Part shown: piece by piece, positions 40,660 through 49,755 of the stretch
Layout of the letters: every line of letters begins with the position of its first letter
How positions within the stretch are numbered: the first letter of the stretch is position 1
From: Aeoliella straminimaris
Lineage (GTDB): Bacteria > Planctomycetota > Planctomycetia > Pirellulales > Lacipirellulaceae
Reading direction: 5' to 3'
Assembly (NCBI RefSeq): GCF_024054565.1
Contig: NZ_JAMXLR010000091.1
Location: 1-64,000, forward strand
Length of the DNA stretch: 64,000 bases
Notes under the pieces: generated by a model
Told to the model about the DNA's origin: nothing
What the model saw: the letters and a program-made list of their open reading frames with translations, nothing else
Databases searched by the model: none
Translations under genes and position numbers: made by a program

Positions 40660-41109
40660 CTACTGATTGCTCGGTGCCGGGGGAGCCGGCATTGAGCTAG
40701 TCCCAGTAGCGACTGATCGACTTGGACTCTGCGGTGGCAGTTCCGCGGCACGGTCAGCACTTGCCTGCGTGTCGTTCATGCCGCCACTGTTCTGAAGCGG
40801 TTCTTGTGGCGGTGCGGGCGGTGAATTATCCCACTGCGGTTCGCTGGGCGAACGGTGGTTTTGGTAATCCACTGCATTGGCGGCACCACATCCACAGTCA
40901 CTTACTGGCTGTGGGTGGGCCGTGTATCCGACGTATCCCACTTGATTGCCACAGTGCTGATGATGAGTCGTGTGGTGGTAACAGCAATCGTTTCCGCGAT
41001 TGAACCATCCACCGCCGAACAACCTTGCGCTGGCAGTTGAGCTAGCGCCCAATGCCAATCCCCCGATGGCCAACGCCACGAAAAGTTTTCCAATTCGCCT
41101 GTGTGTCAT
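40660..41109 (-). CDS. Small secreted His/Cys- and Pro-rich protein
   Basis: 149 aa from ATG 41109 (GTG one codon earlier also possible), AAGGA upstream. A signal peptide (about residues 1-28) is followed by GGGWFNRGNDCCYHHTTHHQHCG, a dense Cys/His cluster that could bind metal, then CGCGAAN. The rest is Pro/Ser/Gln-rich and disordered. Third of three adjacent secreted proteins. The hairpin with T-run at 41130-41156 lies in its leader. Confidence 0.7.
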   Translation of the reverse strand: MTHRRIGKLFVALAIGGLALGASSTASARLFGGGWFNRGNDCCYHHTTHHQHCGNQVGYVGYTAHPQPVSDCGCGAANAVDYQNHRSPSEPQWDNSPPAPPQEPLQNSGGMNDTQASADRAAELPPQSPSRSVATGTSSMPAPPAPSNQ

Positions 41110-41737
41110 CACTTCGTCCTTTCCTTACATAAAAAATCCTCCGCGCCGTGGCGCGGCCGCCTAAACTAACTATTGGGCGTGGTGCATGAATGAGGTCGGC
41201 AGCGAGCCAAACCACGTATCGCAGCGAAGCAGAGTGCGACCAATCGAATGCGATTGGATAGCCACGGTGCTTCAACTGAGTCTGATGTCGCTCTGGAACC
41301 AGAAGTTGCCTTTCGCAAGCGGTGCGGTTTGAGCGACCGCCAATCTCAGACAGGCATACCACTGCTGGAGGGGGCCGCAACTGCTGCGCCACCTCGAGAG
41401 GACATTAGAGAAAACAGGCAGAAGCTCCAATATTCATGCCTTGCTTTGCTTTTGTTCGCCATCAATTGGCCGATTCGAGCAACTTACAGGCTCTAGTGTG
41501 GCAACTGGGCGCAATCCTTCGGCGTTGTCACCAGCAACGACGTCGAACGTTCAGCGGACATGCTGTGCGTGCACCATCCATGGCGGTGATTGCTCCGTAA
41601 CCACTGTCCCAAGGGGGGTGCCCTGGAGCGTGCAGTACGCAACAGTCCGTAAGCGAAGAAGGCTCTTCCGCCTGCGGTGAGGGCGTGACGGTCAACTTGG
41701 CGGTTTTGCAGGCAGCGGCGGCATCGCGATGCCGGCA
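41110..41737. other. Gene-free region right of the secreted trio
   Basis: No coding sequence is accepted. The leader hairpin at 41141-41156 is the main feature. The remainder (41170-41737) shows no repeats or promoters I could identify; it is the likely 3' region of the DUF2254-type gene and the 5' region of the secreted gene. Confidence 0.45.
41141..41156 (-). terminator. Hairpin plus T-run in the leader of the gene at 40660
   Basis: CCGCGCC-GT-GGCGCGG is a perfect 7-bp hairpin. On the minus strand it is followed by AGGA and six T residues (41136-41131), about 25 nt before the start codon. It could be the terminator of an upstream transcript or an attenuator for the secreted protein. Confidence 0.55.
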
Positions 41738-43060
41738 TTACTCGCACAATCGCGCCACGGTTTCATGTCGCTGGTGTACGTCCTGCAGATCCTCTTGGCA
41801 AAACTCCTGCTTGTCGCATCCCTCCAACACCAGATCGGCCTGGCGGCGGATGGCTGCTTTGTCGGGCGTGGTTTCCGCTCGCTCGGCGATGCGCGCCAGG
41901 GCCTCGAGCAGGCGGACCGACACCGCGACGCTCGAAGCACCGTATTGCCGAATCTGATCGAAAGCCGCCCGCAAAACGGCATCCAGCGACGTGGTCGTGC
42001 CCAGCACGCGTAGCGTTTCGTCGTCGCCAACATCGATGCGGAGCGCGGACGACAGGTTGTACTGGGTAAGCTGGCAGAGTGAGCCACTGAGTCGGTCAAT
42101 GCTGGCGATCGCCGTATGGGGGTCGTTAATGCCTGGCGAAAGTGCCCGCACCGCAATTTCAGTCAATTCGGCGATCGCGCACTCCACGTCCTGGCGGGGC
42201 GTTCGTTGGTTGCCGAACAAGAAGCAATTGGAAACGTGCTGCTGCACTTCGTCGACTTCGGCGTCGCTATCGCCATCCTCCAAGTAGTAGGCCACGGTGT
42301 CGCCGGCGGCCAGGAATTCTCCCGGGCGTCGCGTGACGTGGATGAACAGCTGACGGGAATCGGCCAACGAGGTAAGCTGCTCGACGTTTACCGCCTGCAG
42401 GTAGCCTTCGCTGGTGGCCGTCACGCTGTGGCCTCCGTTGTTTTCGAACCGCCCGGCTAACTGTTTTCGTTTTTGTTGGAGTTGGCTGTCGGTATCCGAT
42501 TTTTTGGGGAAGATGCGCTGAATAGCGGAATTCAGGTCGGCCGCCACGTCGGTGACCACGTTCATCGACTGCACCGAATAGGCGATGCGGTGGATGAAAT
42601 AAACCACCAGGCACAACGTGAACAGCGACAGAACTGTGGCCAGCAGCACGGCCAGATGAGGGACGAACCAGTCGTCGTTTACATCGTCCACGCGCCACAA
42701 CAACAGCAGGCAGTAGATGCTCGCCGCCAGGCAACTGCCCAAGGTAACCTGCGTGATGCTCTGCTGCAGGAAGTTCCGCAGCAGCCGCGAGCCGAACTGC
42801 GACGAGGTGATTGACAAAGTCACCACCGTGACCGAAAACACCACGCCCGCCACGGTAAACATCGCACTGGCCAGTGTCGCCAGCGTGCTGCGGGCGGTGG
42901 TGCCCGTGGTCTTCATCCAGTCGGGAAGGGATGGATCGAGGTAGCCATCGATCGCGGGCACAGCAAACGCCAGTACCGCCGCCAAGAGGATCAACAAGGT
43001 GGGAAAGAACCAGAATCCGGTTCGAAACGAGTCCCACAGGTTGACGATCCAGGTGCGCAT
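41738..43060 (-). CDS. DUF2254-type membrane protein
   Basis: 440 aa from ATG 43060 (an upstream ATG at 43105 is also possible). Four transmembrane segments in the first 190 residues (FWFFPTLLILLAAVLAFAVP, ARSTLATLASAMFTVAGVVF, LGSCLAASIYCLLLLW, LAVLLATVLSLFTLCLVVYF). A soluble part (about 220-440) contains VRALSPGINDPHTAIASIDRL, the family's conserved stretch. The family is predicted to be a membrane protein of unknown function. It is transcribed away from the alpha/beta hydrolase and toward the gene-free region at 41110. Confidence 0.85.
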   Translation of the reverse strand: MRTWIVNLWDSFRTGFWFFPTLLILLAAVLAFAVPAIDGYLDPSLPDWMKTTGTTARSTLATLASAMFTVAGVVFSVTVVTLSITSSQFGSRLLRNFLQQSITQVTLGSCLAASIYCLLLLWRVDDVNDDWFVPHLAVLLATVLSLFTLCLVVYFIHRIAYSVQSMNVVTDVAADLNSAIQRIFPKKSDTDSQLQQKRKQLAGRFENNGGHSVTATSEGYLQAVNVEQLTSLADSRQLFIHVTRRPGEFLAAGDTVAYYLEDGDSDAEVDEVQQHVSNCFLFGNQRTPRQDVECAIAELTEIAVRALSPGINDPHTAIASIDRLSGSLCQLTQYNLSSALRIDVGDDETLRVLGTTTSLDAVLRAAFDQIRQYGASSVAVSVRLLEALARIAERAETTPDKAAIRRQADLVLEGCDKQEFCQEDLQDVHQRHETVARLCE

Positions 43061-43173
43061 GGAGGGGGACTTTCGAGAAATATTGCTAGTTTGCCAGCGA
43101 CTCATTCGGCCGCGACGTGACTAACCCATCTTAGTCCAAAGCCTGGCAAGAGCCCACCAACGACGGGCGGGTA

Positions 43174-43202
43174 TGCCGCACCCGCGCGAGTTGCGTGCGG
43201 CA
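43174..43202. repeat. Inverted repeat upstream of the alpha/beta hydrolase
   Basis: TGCCGCAC (43174-43181) and GTGCGGCA (43195-43202) form an 8-bp stem around CCGCGCGAGTTGC. It lies about 65 nt before the ATG of the hydrolase gene at 43269. Related GC-rich hairpins occur between planctomycete genes. Confidence 0.45.
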
Positions 43203-43268
43203 CGTCGCCCCGCTACGCTCGGATTGCTGACATGCGGTATTCGCGGACCTTATTTGGCGGAGTCTTCC

Positions 43269-44117
43269 ATGATTGCGAGAAACAACACGCTGCTCATCGC
43301 TTGCCTACTGATGGTCATTCCCGTGACCGGCCTGGCCGAGGAGGGATTCACCAAGCGCAGGGTTGTCTACAAGAAAGTGGGCGATCGCGAGTTGGAGATC
43401 ATTCTTTCCGAGCCCACGGCGACGTCGGACGAACCGCGCCCGGCCATTGTGTTCTTCCATGGCGGCGGTTGGGTGCGAGGGAGCAACAAGTCGTTCTCCG
43501 ATCGGGTGCAACGTTACGCGCCACGCGGAGTCGTTTGCGCTCAGGTGCAGTACCGATTTGTGCCACGTGAGCCGAACAATCCGCCGGTAGTCTGCATTCA
43601 GGATGCCAAGAGCGCCATGCGGTGGATGCGGTCGCACGCCGAGGAACTGAACATCGATCCAAACCGTATCATGGCTGCCGGCAGTTCGGCGGGGGGGCAC
43701 CTGTCGGCCGCTGTGGGCTTGCTCGAGGGGGTCGACGATCCGGCCGACGACCTGAGCATCAGCCCCAAGCCCAACGCCATGCTGTTGTTCTGCCCGGTGC
43801 TGGATAACGGTCCGCAGGATGGCTACGGCCATGAGCGCTGCGGCCCCGACTGGAGGAAGTACTCGCCCGCCCATCACGTGGCCGAGGGGGCGCCGCCGAC
43901 GTTGATTATGGCCGGCCGCGACGATCCCACGGCCAAATTGTCGGCCCTCAAGCGGTTCAGCGACGCCATGCAGCAGGTGGGTAATGACTGCGAACTGATG
44001 GTGTTCGATGGGTCCCACAGTTTCCTGAACACGAAGCAGCAGCCCGAAAATTACCCCAAAAGTGTTGAGGCTTTCGACGGGTTTCTAGTGAAACTGGGGT
44101 GGCTGGACCAGGAATAA
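43269..44117 (+). CDS. Secreted alpha/beta hydrolase, HSL/carboxylesterase type
   Basis: 282 aa from ATG 43269, with signal peptide MIARNNTLLIACLLMVIPVTGLA. The oxyanion motif HGGGW, nucleophile elbow GSSAGGH and the later AGRDDPT (Asp) and DGSHSF (His) complete the catalytic triad. This matches hormone-sensitive-lipase-like carboxylesterases and the BD-FAE group that act on carbohydrate esters in planctomycetes. The substrate is not clear. Monocistronic, 210 bp from the divergent DUF2254-type gene. Confidence 0.85.
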   Translation: MIARNNTLLIACLLMVIPVTGLAEEGFTKRRVVYKKVGDRELEIILSEPTATSDEPRPAIVFFHGGGWVRGSNKSFSDRVQRYAPRGVVCAQVQYRFVPREPNNPPVVCIQDAKSAMRWMRSHAEELNIDPNRIMAAGSSAGGHLSAAVGLLEGVDDPADDLSISPKPNAMLLFCPVLDNGPQDGYGHERCGPDWRKYSPAHHVAEGAPPTLIMAGRDDPTAKLSALKRFSDAMQQVGNDCELMVFDGSHSFLNTKQQPENYPKSVEAFDGFLVKLGWLDQE

Positions 44118-44329
44118 GCGAACCTCGGCCATCCACAGTCGTCGTCAGCCGAAAGCAGACCCACTTCCGCGGGATCGTCGGAAATTGCCGCAAGTTGTGC
44201 TCCAGAGAGAGGTTTCGGCCTCGTATCGAGCCACAATGGCCACCGGTTTCGACTGCAAACCCAGCGGAAAAGTTGTCGATAGATTCTTGGCTGCCAACGG
44301 AATGTCGCTCGGCCGCCCCCTACCCCACG

Positions 44330-44357
44330 TTGCATATCTCGTGTCCTCCGGTATACT
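44330..44357 (+). promoter_or_regulatory. Promoter of rpmB
   Basis: TTGCAT (44330-44335), a 16-nt spacer and TATACT (44352-44357). Start of transcription would be near 44364, 43 nt before the rpmB ATG. Confidence 0.6.
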
Positions 44358-44406
44358 TACGAGCTTTCCACCACCAGCATTAAGCTGACTGTAGCGAGAG
44401 ACGATC

Positions 44407-44679
44407 ATGGCGAAGCAATGCGAAGTTTGCGGCAAGGGCCCGCAGATGGGAAATCAAGTCACGATTCGCGGTAAGAAGAAGTACCTGGGCGGTGTCGGTA
44501 CCAAGGTAACCGGCATCACTCGGCGTCAATTCAAGCCGAATTTGCAGCGGGTGCACGTCACCGGCGCCGATGGCAAGAACAAGGCCCAATGGGTGTGCAC
44601 GCAGTGCATCCGTGGTGGCGCCATCCGCAAGGTAGTGCAGCAGGCGCCGTTTGCTGTTCCGCAAGCTGCCAAAAAGTAG
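44407..44679 (+). CDS. rpmB: 50S ribosomal protein L28
   Basis: 90 aa. MAKQCEVCGKGPQMGNQV opens with a CxxC pair, and WVCTQCIRGGAI near residue 60 gives a second, so this is a zinc-binding (C+) L28. The middle RRQFKPNLQRVHV is the family signature. It has its own promoter and precedes gatC by about 65 bp. Confidence 0.95.
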   Translation: MAKQCEVCGKGPQMGNQVTIRGKKKYLGGVGTKVTGITRRQFKPNLQRVHVTGADGKNKAQWVCTQCIRGGAIRKVVQQAPFAVPQAAKK

Positions 44680-44744
44680 CCTGGCGCACGCATCGCTCCG
44701 TCCATGTTACTAGTAGCCCTGGTTCCCAGCAGGCCGGCATTTTC

Positions 44745-45035
44745 ATGTCACTGACTTCCGACGACGTCGAGAAAGTAGCGCTCCTGGCGCGACTGATGCT
44801 CTCGCCCGACGAGTTGGAGTCGATGACGGCCGAAATGCAGCAAATCGTCGGCTACGTCGACCAGTTGGCGGAGGTCGACACCACGGGTATCGAGCCAATG
44901 GCCCACGCCGTGGAGCTGCGAAACGTCACGAAGGACGACAACGTGGCCCCCAGCCTGCCGCGCGGCGAGGCCTTGGCCAACGCCCCCAAGCACAATGAAG
45001 AGGGCTACCTGGTACCGGCCGTTTTGGGGGACTAA
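44745..45035 (+). CDS. gatC: Asp/Glu-tRNA amidotransferase subunit C
   Basis: 96 aa from ATG 44745. Small bracing subunit of GatCAB, which converts misacylated Glu-tRNA(Gln) or Asp-tRNA(Asn) to Gln- or Asn-tRNA. Motifs typical of GatC: DDVEKVALLARLML, QIVGYVDQLAEVDTTGIEPM and LRNVTKDD. It is followed by gatA after 50 bp and gatB later, so the enzyme is complete. Confidence 0.95.
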   Translation: MSLTSDDVEKVALLARLMLSPDELESMTAEMQQIVGYVDQLAEVDTTGIEPMAHAVELRNVTKDDNVAPSLPRGEALANAPKHNEEGYLVPAVLGD

Positions 45036-45085
45036 GCGAATCGGCCCCGCGTCCTTCTTCGCCACCACCGCCCTGCTCCGCCGAC

Positions 45086-46621
45086 ATGTCTCTCATCGAA
45101 CTTTCTGCCGCCGAACAAAGCCGAAAGCTTGCCGCGGGCGAGATCTCTTCCGTCGAACTGGTGCAGGCCTATCTCGACCGTATCGAGAAGTATGATGGCT
45201 CCGTCGGAGCTTTTCTGCGCTACGACACCGGGCGGGCAATTGCCGCGGCCAAGGAGATTGACAAACGTCGCGCTGCGGGAGAAACGCTGGGTCCACTCGC
45301 AGGGATTCCAGTCGCCGTGAAGGACATTCTAGCCGAGCGAGGCCAGCGCACCTCTTGTGCCTCGAAGATGCTCGAGGAGTTCCACGCCCCGTACGACGCA
45401 ACGGTCATTGCGCGACTCAAGGCTACCGACGCGGTGCTGATCGGCCGCACCAACATGGACGAGTTCGCCATGGGCGGCTCGACCGAGAATTCTGCCTTCC
45501 AAACCACCCAGAACCCCTGGAACCTGAAGTGTTCGCCGGGCGGATCCAGCGGTGGTGCGGCCGCAGCGGTCGCCGCCGACTTCGCACCGCTCTCGATTGG
45601 CACGGACACTGGCGGTTCGATTCGCCAGCCGGCCGGTTTCTGCGGCATCGTGGGATTTAAGCCAACCTACGGCCGCGTCAGCCGGTTTGGTCTGGTGGCC
45701 TTCGCCAGCAGCCTGGACCAGGTTGGCCCACTGGCCCGTAGCGTTGAGGATATCGCCCTGCTGTACTCTGTGATCGCTGGTCACGACCCGCAGGACTCCA
45801 CCTCGCTCGACAAGCCGATTGAGTTCGCCACGCCGATCGATAAGCCGCTCGAAGGACTCAAAATCGGCGTTGTGGCCGAGCATTTTGCCGAAGGGCTCGA
45901 CAGCGAGGTCGAGTCGGCCGTTCGCGAAGCTTTTGCCACGTACGAATCGCTCGGCGCGAAGCTGGTGGAGGTTTCCCTACCCCACAGCAAGTACGCCGTG
46001 GCCACGTACTACGTGATCGCCCCCTGCGAAGCTTCCAGTAACCTCGCCCGTTACGATGGCGTGCACTATGGCTATCGCAGCGATCAGGCGAAGCTCGCCG
46101 CGGAGCTTGCCGCCGAACGGGCGGCACTGGAAGAAGCGGGCGAGCGTGGCGCCGCTGAGGATCTGGACACCCCATTGGTGCGGATGTACCGCAAAAGCCG
46201 CAGCGAGGCGTTCGGCCCCGAGGTGAAGCGCCGCATCATGCTCGGCACCTACGCCCTGAGTGCCGGCTACTACGACGCCTACTATCTGAAAGCCCTGCAG
46301 GTCCGACGCTTGATCCGGCAGGACTACGACAAGGCATTTGCCGAAGTGGATGTGATCGCCGGCCCGGTTACGCCGACGCCGCCGTTCGAACTTGGCTCGC
46401 TGGTCGACGACCCGCTGGCAATGTACCTGGTCGACCTGTACACCGTAAGCGCGAACTTGACCGGCATTCCAGCTCTGAGCCTGCCCTGCGGTGCCAGTAA
46501 GTCGGGTCTGCCGATCGGACTGCAACTACAAGCCAAACCGCTGGCCGAAGAAACCCTGCTGCGAGCCGGCCATATGTACCAATCGGCCACCGATTGGCAC
46601 ACCCGGCGCCCGCCTTTGTAG
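45086..46621 (+). CDS. gatA: Asp/Glu-tRNA amidotransferase subunit A
   Basis: 511 aa amidase-signature subunit that releases ammonia from glutamine. The Ser-cisSer-Lys triad is visible: VAVKDILAERG (Lys), CSPGGSSGGAAAAVAA with GTDTGGSIRQPAGFCG (both Ser). The C-terminal part fits the family length. Located between gatC and an intergenic inverted repeat before gatB. Confidence 0.96.
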   Translation: MSLIELSAAEQSRKLAAGEISSVELVQAYLDRIEKYDGSVGAFLRYDTGRAIAAAKEIDKRRAAGETLGPLAGIPVAVKDILAERGQRTSCASKMLEEFHAPYDATVIARLKATDAVLIGRTNMDEFAMGGSTENSAFQTTQNPWNLKCSPGGSSGGAAAAVAADFAPLSIGTDTGGSIRQPAGFCGIVGFKPTYGRVSRFGLVAFASSLDQVGPLARSVEDIALLYSVIAGHDPQDSTSLDKPIEFATPIDKPLEGLKIGVVAEHFAEGLDSEVESAVREAFATYESLGAKLVEVSLPHSKYAVATYYVIAPCEASSNLARYDGVHYGYRSDQAKLAAELAAERAALEEAGERGAAEDLDTPLVRMYRKSRSEAFGPEVKRRIMLGTYALSAGYYDAYYLKALQVRRLIRQDYDKAFAEVDVIAGPVTPTPPFELGSLVDDPLAMYLVDLYTVSANLTGIPALSLPCGASKSGLPIGLQLQAKPLAEETLLRAGHMYQSATDWHTRRPPL

Positions 46622-46675
46622 GTGCTCGCAGATCGAACTTTATCCGGCGGGCGAAATGGCCACTTCAGAATTCCC

Positions 46676-46747
46676 AATGACCAATGAACTTGAGACACCC
46701 TTGGATGAACACTCATATTGGTAATTGTTGATACGTCATTGGTCATT
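46676..46747. repeat. Inverted repeat between gatA and gatB
   Basis: AATGACCAATGA (46676-46687) and TCATTGGTCATT (46736-46747) form a perfect 12-bp stem around a 48-nt loop that also contains ATATTGGTAATTG. Repeated CAATGAC/TCATTGG words of this kind occur between planctomycete genes. It lies in the 155-bp gap and could reduce gatB expression from the gatCA transcript. Confidence 0.6.
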
Positions 46748-46776
46748 CTTGCGAAGCGAGTTTAACCTGCGAGCCC

Positions 46777-48243
46777 ATGTCTAAGTACACCACCATCATT
46801 GGCCTTGAAGTTCACGTGCAGCTTGCCACGAAGAGCAAGTTGTTTTGCCGGTGTAGTACGCAGTTTGGGGCCGAACCCAATACGCAGACTTGCCCCGTGT
46901 GCATTGGCATGCCAGGCTCGCTGCCGGTGATGAACGAAGAAGCGCTCAACCTGGCACTGCAGACGGCCGTGGCATTGAACTGCACCATCCCGCCGCTTAC
47001 GAAGTGGGACCGTAAGCAGTACTACTACCCGGATCTGCCAAAGGGCTACCAGATCTCGCAGTACGACATGCCAATGTCGGAGCATGGGCACCTGGAGATT
47101 TCCGACTCGAAGGACCGTTTCGAAACCAAGCAGATCCGCATCCTGCGGGCGCACCTGGAAGAGGACGCCGGCAAGAGCGTGCACGACGAAGTTGCCGGGC
47201 GGGCAGACAGCGTGATCGATTTGAATCGCACAGGGACACCGCTCTTGGAGATCGTCAGCGAGCCCGACATGCGTTCGGCGCTCGAAGCGCGGGCGTACCT
47301 CGACGAGCTTAAGCTGCTACTCACATACATAGGCGTCTCCGATTGCAACATGCAGGAAGGCAGCCTGCGGGTGGATGCCAACGTGAATCTGCACATCGAC
47401 AAGGGCGGCGAGAAGATTGCTACGCCCATCGTCGAGATCAAGAACATGAACAGCTTCCGGGCGGTGGAGCGTGCTATCGAGTACGAAGCCGGACGGCAGT
47501 ATAAAGTATGGCAGGAAACTGGTGCCAAGCTGGGTGACTCGCCCAAGCAGACGCGCGGCTGGGACGACGCGGCCGGTGTGACTCGTGGGCAGCGAAGCAA
47601 AGAAGAGTCGAGCGACTACCGCTACTTCCCCGATCCCGATCTGGTGCCGGTTTCGTTCAGCGACGAGCAGGTGGATGCCGCGAAAGCCTCGCTCGGTGAG
47701 TTGCCATCGACGATTCGCGAGAGCCTGCAATCCGATCATGGGCTCTCGGCCTACGATGCCGAAGTGCTGGTGAACCAGGGCCGCACGCTGATCGACTACT
47801 ATCAATCGGCCGTGAAAGTCGCCGGCGACGCCAAGGGTGTCTGCAATTGGGTGACGCAAGACGTGCTGCGGGTGCTCAAAGAGAGTGATGCCGGTATCGA
47901 GACGTTTTCCATCACGGCCGCGTCGCTCGGCGACTTCGTCGCCAAGCAGAAGTCGGGCGAACTTCCCACCGCTCGCGGTCGGGACGTGTTCGACGCGATG
48001 CTCGAGAAAGGCCTCTCGGCCGCCGACGCCATGCACTCGCTCGGCATTGAAGAGGTGGACGATTCGGAACTTGAATCGCTCTGCCAGTCGCTGCTGGAGG
48101 CCAATCCGCGGATCGTCGACGATGTGAAGGGTGGCAAACAGCAGGCCGTGGGCGCACTGATTGGCCAGGCCAAGAAGCAAAATCCCAACGCCGATCCGAG
48201 TAAGGTGCGCCAGATCTGCCTTGACCTGATCGCCAAGATGTAG
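46777..48243 (+). CDS. gatB: Asp/Glu-tRNA amidotransferase subunit B
   Basis: 488 aa tRNA-binding kinase subunit, which activates the misacylated tRNA and receives ammonia from GatA. Motifs: [27 protein letters not shown] and [16 protein letters not shown], and the C-terminal YqeY/GatB-type domain ending [15 protein letters not shown]. Together with gatC and gatA it indicates indirect Gln- or Asn-tRNA formation. Confidence 0.96.
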   Translation: MSKYTTIIGLEVHVQLATKSKLFCRCSTQFGAEPNTQTCPVCIGMPGSLPVMNEEALNLALQTAVALNCTIPPLTKWDRKQYYYPDLPKGYQISQYDMPMSEHGHLEISDSKDRFETKQIRILRAHLEEDAGKSVHDEVAGRADSVIDLNRTGTPLLEIVSEPDMRSALEARAYLDELKLLLTYIGVSDCNMQEGSLRVDANVNLHIDKGGEKIATPIVEIKNMNSFRAVERAIEYEAGRQYKVWQETGAKLGDSPKQTRGWDDAAGVTRGQRSKEESSDYRYFPDPDLVPVSFSDEQVDAAKASLGELPSTIRESLQSDHGLSAYDAEVLVNQGRTLIDYYQSAVKVAGDAKGVCNWVTQDVLRVLKESDAGIETFSITAASLGDFVAKQKSGELPTARGRDVFDAMLEKGLSAADAMHSLGIEEVDDSELESLCQSLLEANPRIVDDVKGGKQQAVGALIGQAKKQNPNADPSKVRQICLDLIAKM

Positions 48244-48260
48244 GGAGGCAGCAGCGACCG

Positions 48261-49052
48261 ATGGCCCCCCGCCCCATCATCACGCTGACCACTGATTTTG
48301 GCGAAGGCAGCCGGTATGTGGGGGCGATGAAGGGCGTGCTGCTTGCCATCAATCCCGAGGCCAACGTGGTGGACATCAGTCACTCGGTCCCCCACCAGGA
48401 TGTGCTGCAGGGCGCTCTCACGCTGCTCGAAGCGACTTGCTATTTCCCGCCGGGTACGCTTCATGTGGCCGTAATCGACCCGGGCGTGGGCACCTCGCGG
48501 CGGATTTTGTATGCCGAAATCGACGGCCAACGATACGTCTGTCCCGACAACGGTTTGCTAACTTGCTTGGCGGAGCGTGCGAAACCCAGTACGATGCGCA
48601 GTGTTGAAAACACTGGATTATGGCTCGATGGCGTGTCGCACACCTTCCACGGTCGCGACATCATGGCCCCGGTGGCGGCAAGGTTGTCGCTGGGCATCGA
48701 CCCGACCGACGTTGGGCCGGTGATCGAGGACTACGCAAGGATTTCTCTACCGCGGGCGGAACGAGTGGCACAAAAGATAGAGGGCGAGGTGATCGAAGTC
48801 GACGCGTTCGGTAATCTGATCACCAACATCACGGCCGACATGATCGCCGACGTGCCGCGCGACGAGAATACGCACGTCCGCTGTGACGGGCACGTGACCT
48901 TGGGCATCTTCAACGCCTACGGCGACCAACCCCCCATGACCCTGATTGCCCTGGTAGGTTCGGGGGGCAAGCTGGAGTTGGCCATTGTGGACGACTCGGC
49001 CAAGATCATGCTTGGCGTGGGAGTGGGAGTGCCGGTGACCGTCGAGTGGTAA
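48261..49052 (+). CDS. SAM hydroxide adenosyltransferase (DUF62 family)
   Basis: 263 aa. The family hydrolyses S-adenosylmethionine to adenosine and methionine and is related to fluorinase and chlorinase. ITLTTDFG opens the protein; the Asp-Arg-His triad lies in VIDPGVGTSRR (Asp, Arg) and HTFHGRDI (His). PDNGLLT and GNLITNI are family motifs. Absence of the fluorinase insert argues for the hydroxide-type enzyme. It follows gatB by 17 bp, probably in the same transcript; its physiological role is unclear. Confidence 0.88.
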   Translation: MAPRPIITLTTDFGEGSRYVGAMKGVLLAINPEANVVDISHSVPHQDVLQGALTLLEATCYFPPGTLHVAVIDPGVGTSRRILYAEIDGQRYVCPDNGLLTCLAERAKPSTMRSVENTGLWLDGVSHTFHGRDIMAPVAARLSLGIDPTDVGPVIEDYARISLPRAERVAQKIEGEVIEVDAFGNLITNITADMIADVPRDENTHVRCDGHVTLGIFNAYGDQPPMTLIALVGSGGKLELAIVDDSAKIMLGVGVGVPVTVEW

Positions 49053-49068
49053 AACTCGAGGACTGCTG

Positions 49069-49755
49069 GTGTCAATCGAAAACGCATGGGTTGTGTTCGC
49101 TGCCATCATGACGGTCGGCGGCTTGGTCTGGCTGGTTGCGCTGGCACTCACGCTGCGCATTGGCAAACCTTCTCGCGACCAACGCGACTTTGAGCCAGAT
49201 CCGTCATACGCGGACGAGTTCGCCATCGAGTCGGGTACCGCTCGCATGGCTGGCGACGGCCGCACGGCCGCGCGCCGCCTGGTGCGGGCGATTCTGCAGT
49301 CGAACCAGAAGTTGTACGGGGCGATGTACAAGATCGTCGAACGAGGCGATAGCCGCATCGCGATCGAGAAAGTGGACCCACTGGTCTGCAATCAACTTCC
49401 GGGTACCTATTTCTCTCACGCCGAGTTCGACCTTCGTGTGGTTAGCTACCAGGAGGTTGAAGTGCACTATCGGCTGGACCTCCAGCGAATCGCGCGACTG
49501 ATGCGCAGAATCAGTCTGCTGCTGCTGGCGCTTGCGGTGGTGGTCATGCTGGTGATTGGCGTCTTGATTGGTCTGCTGGTCATTCCTAGCGAGCAGCCGG
49601 CTATCCGCTGGCAGGTGGTCCAGACGGTGCAGATCGTCCATGTGCTGTGGCCACCTTTCCTGCCGATCGGCATCTACACGTTCGGCCGCCGAAGTGCGAA
49701 GATGTGGGTCGAGAACTTGATCGCGACCGCAGAATTCGTAGACGAACCGGAATGA
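49069..49755 (+). CDS. Membrane protein, function unknown
   Basis: 228 aa beginning at GTG 49069 (an ATG start in this frame is absent nearby). Transmembrane segments at about residues 5-30 (WVVFAAIMTVGGLVWLVALALTL) and 148-175 (LLLLALAVVVMLVIGVLIGLLV), with a further amphipathic part near 195-210. A soluble region between has IVERGDSRIAIEKVDPLVC and a strand-rich VVSYQEVEVHYRLDL. The stop overlaps the bioA start (ATGA at 49752-49755). No family is recognised. Confidence 0.7.
   Translation: MSIENAWVVFAAIMTVGGLVWLVALALTLRIGKPSRDQRDFEPDPSYADEFAIESGTARMAGDGRTAARRLVRAILQSNQKLYGAMYKIVERGDSRIAIEKVDPLVCNQLPGTYFSHAEFDLRVVSYQEVEVHYRLDLQRIARLMRRISLLLLALAVVVMLVIGVLIGLLVIPSEQPAIRWQVVQTVQIVHVLWPPFLPIGIYTFGRRSAKMWVENLIATAEFVDEPE

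Noticed and set aside
41493-41747. Small minus-strand open frame next to the DUF2254-type gene
   Set aside because: No start signal and no hydrophobic or domain pattern; composition is as expected from chance.
44693-44708. Sigma-54-like TGGC...GC pattern before gatC
   Set aside because: Only the GG/GC doublets match; gatC is a housekeeping gene within a promoter-driven operon.
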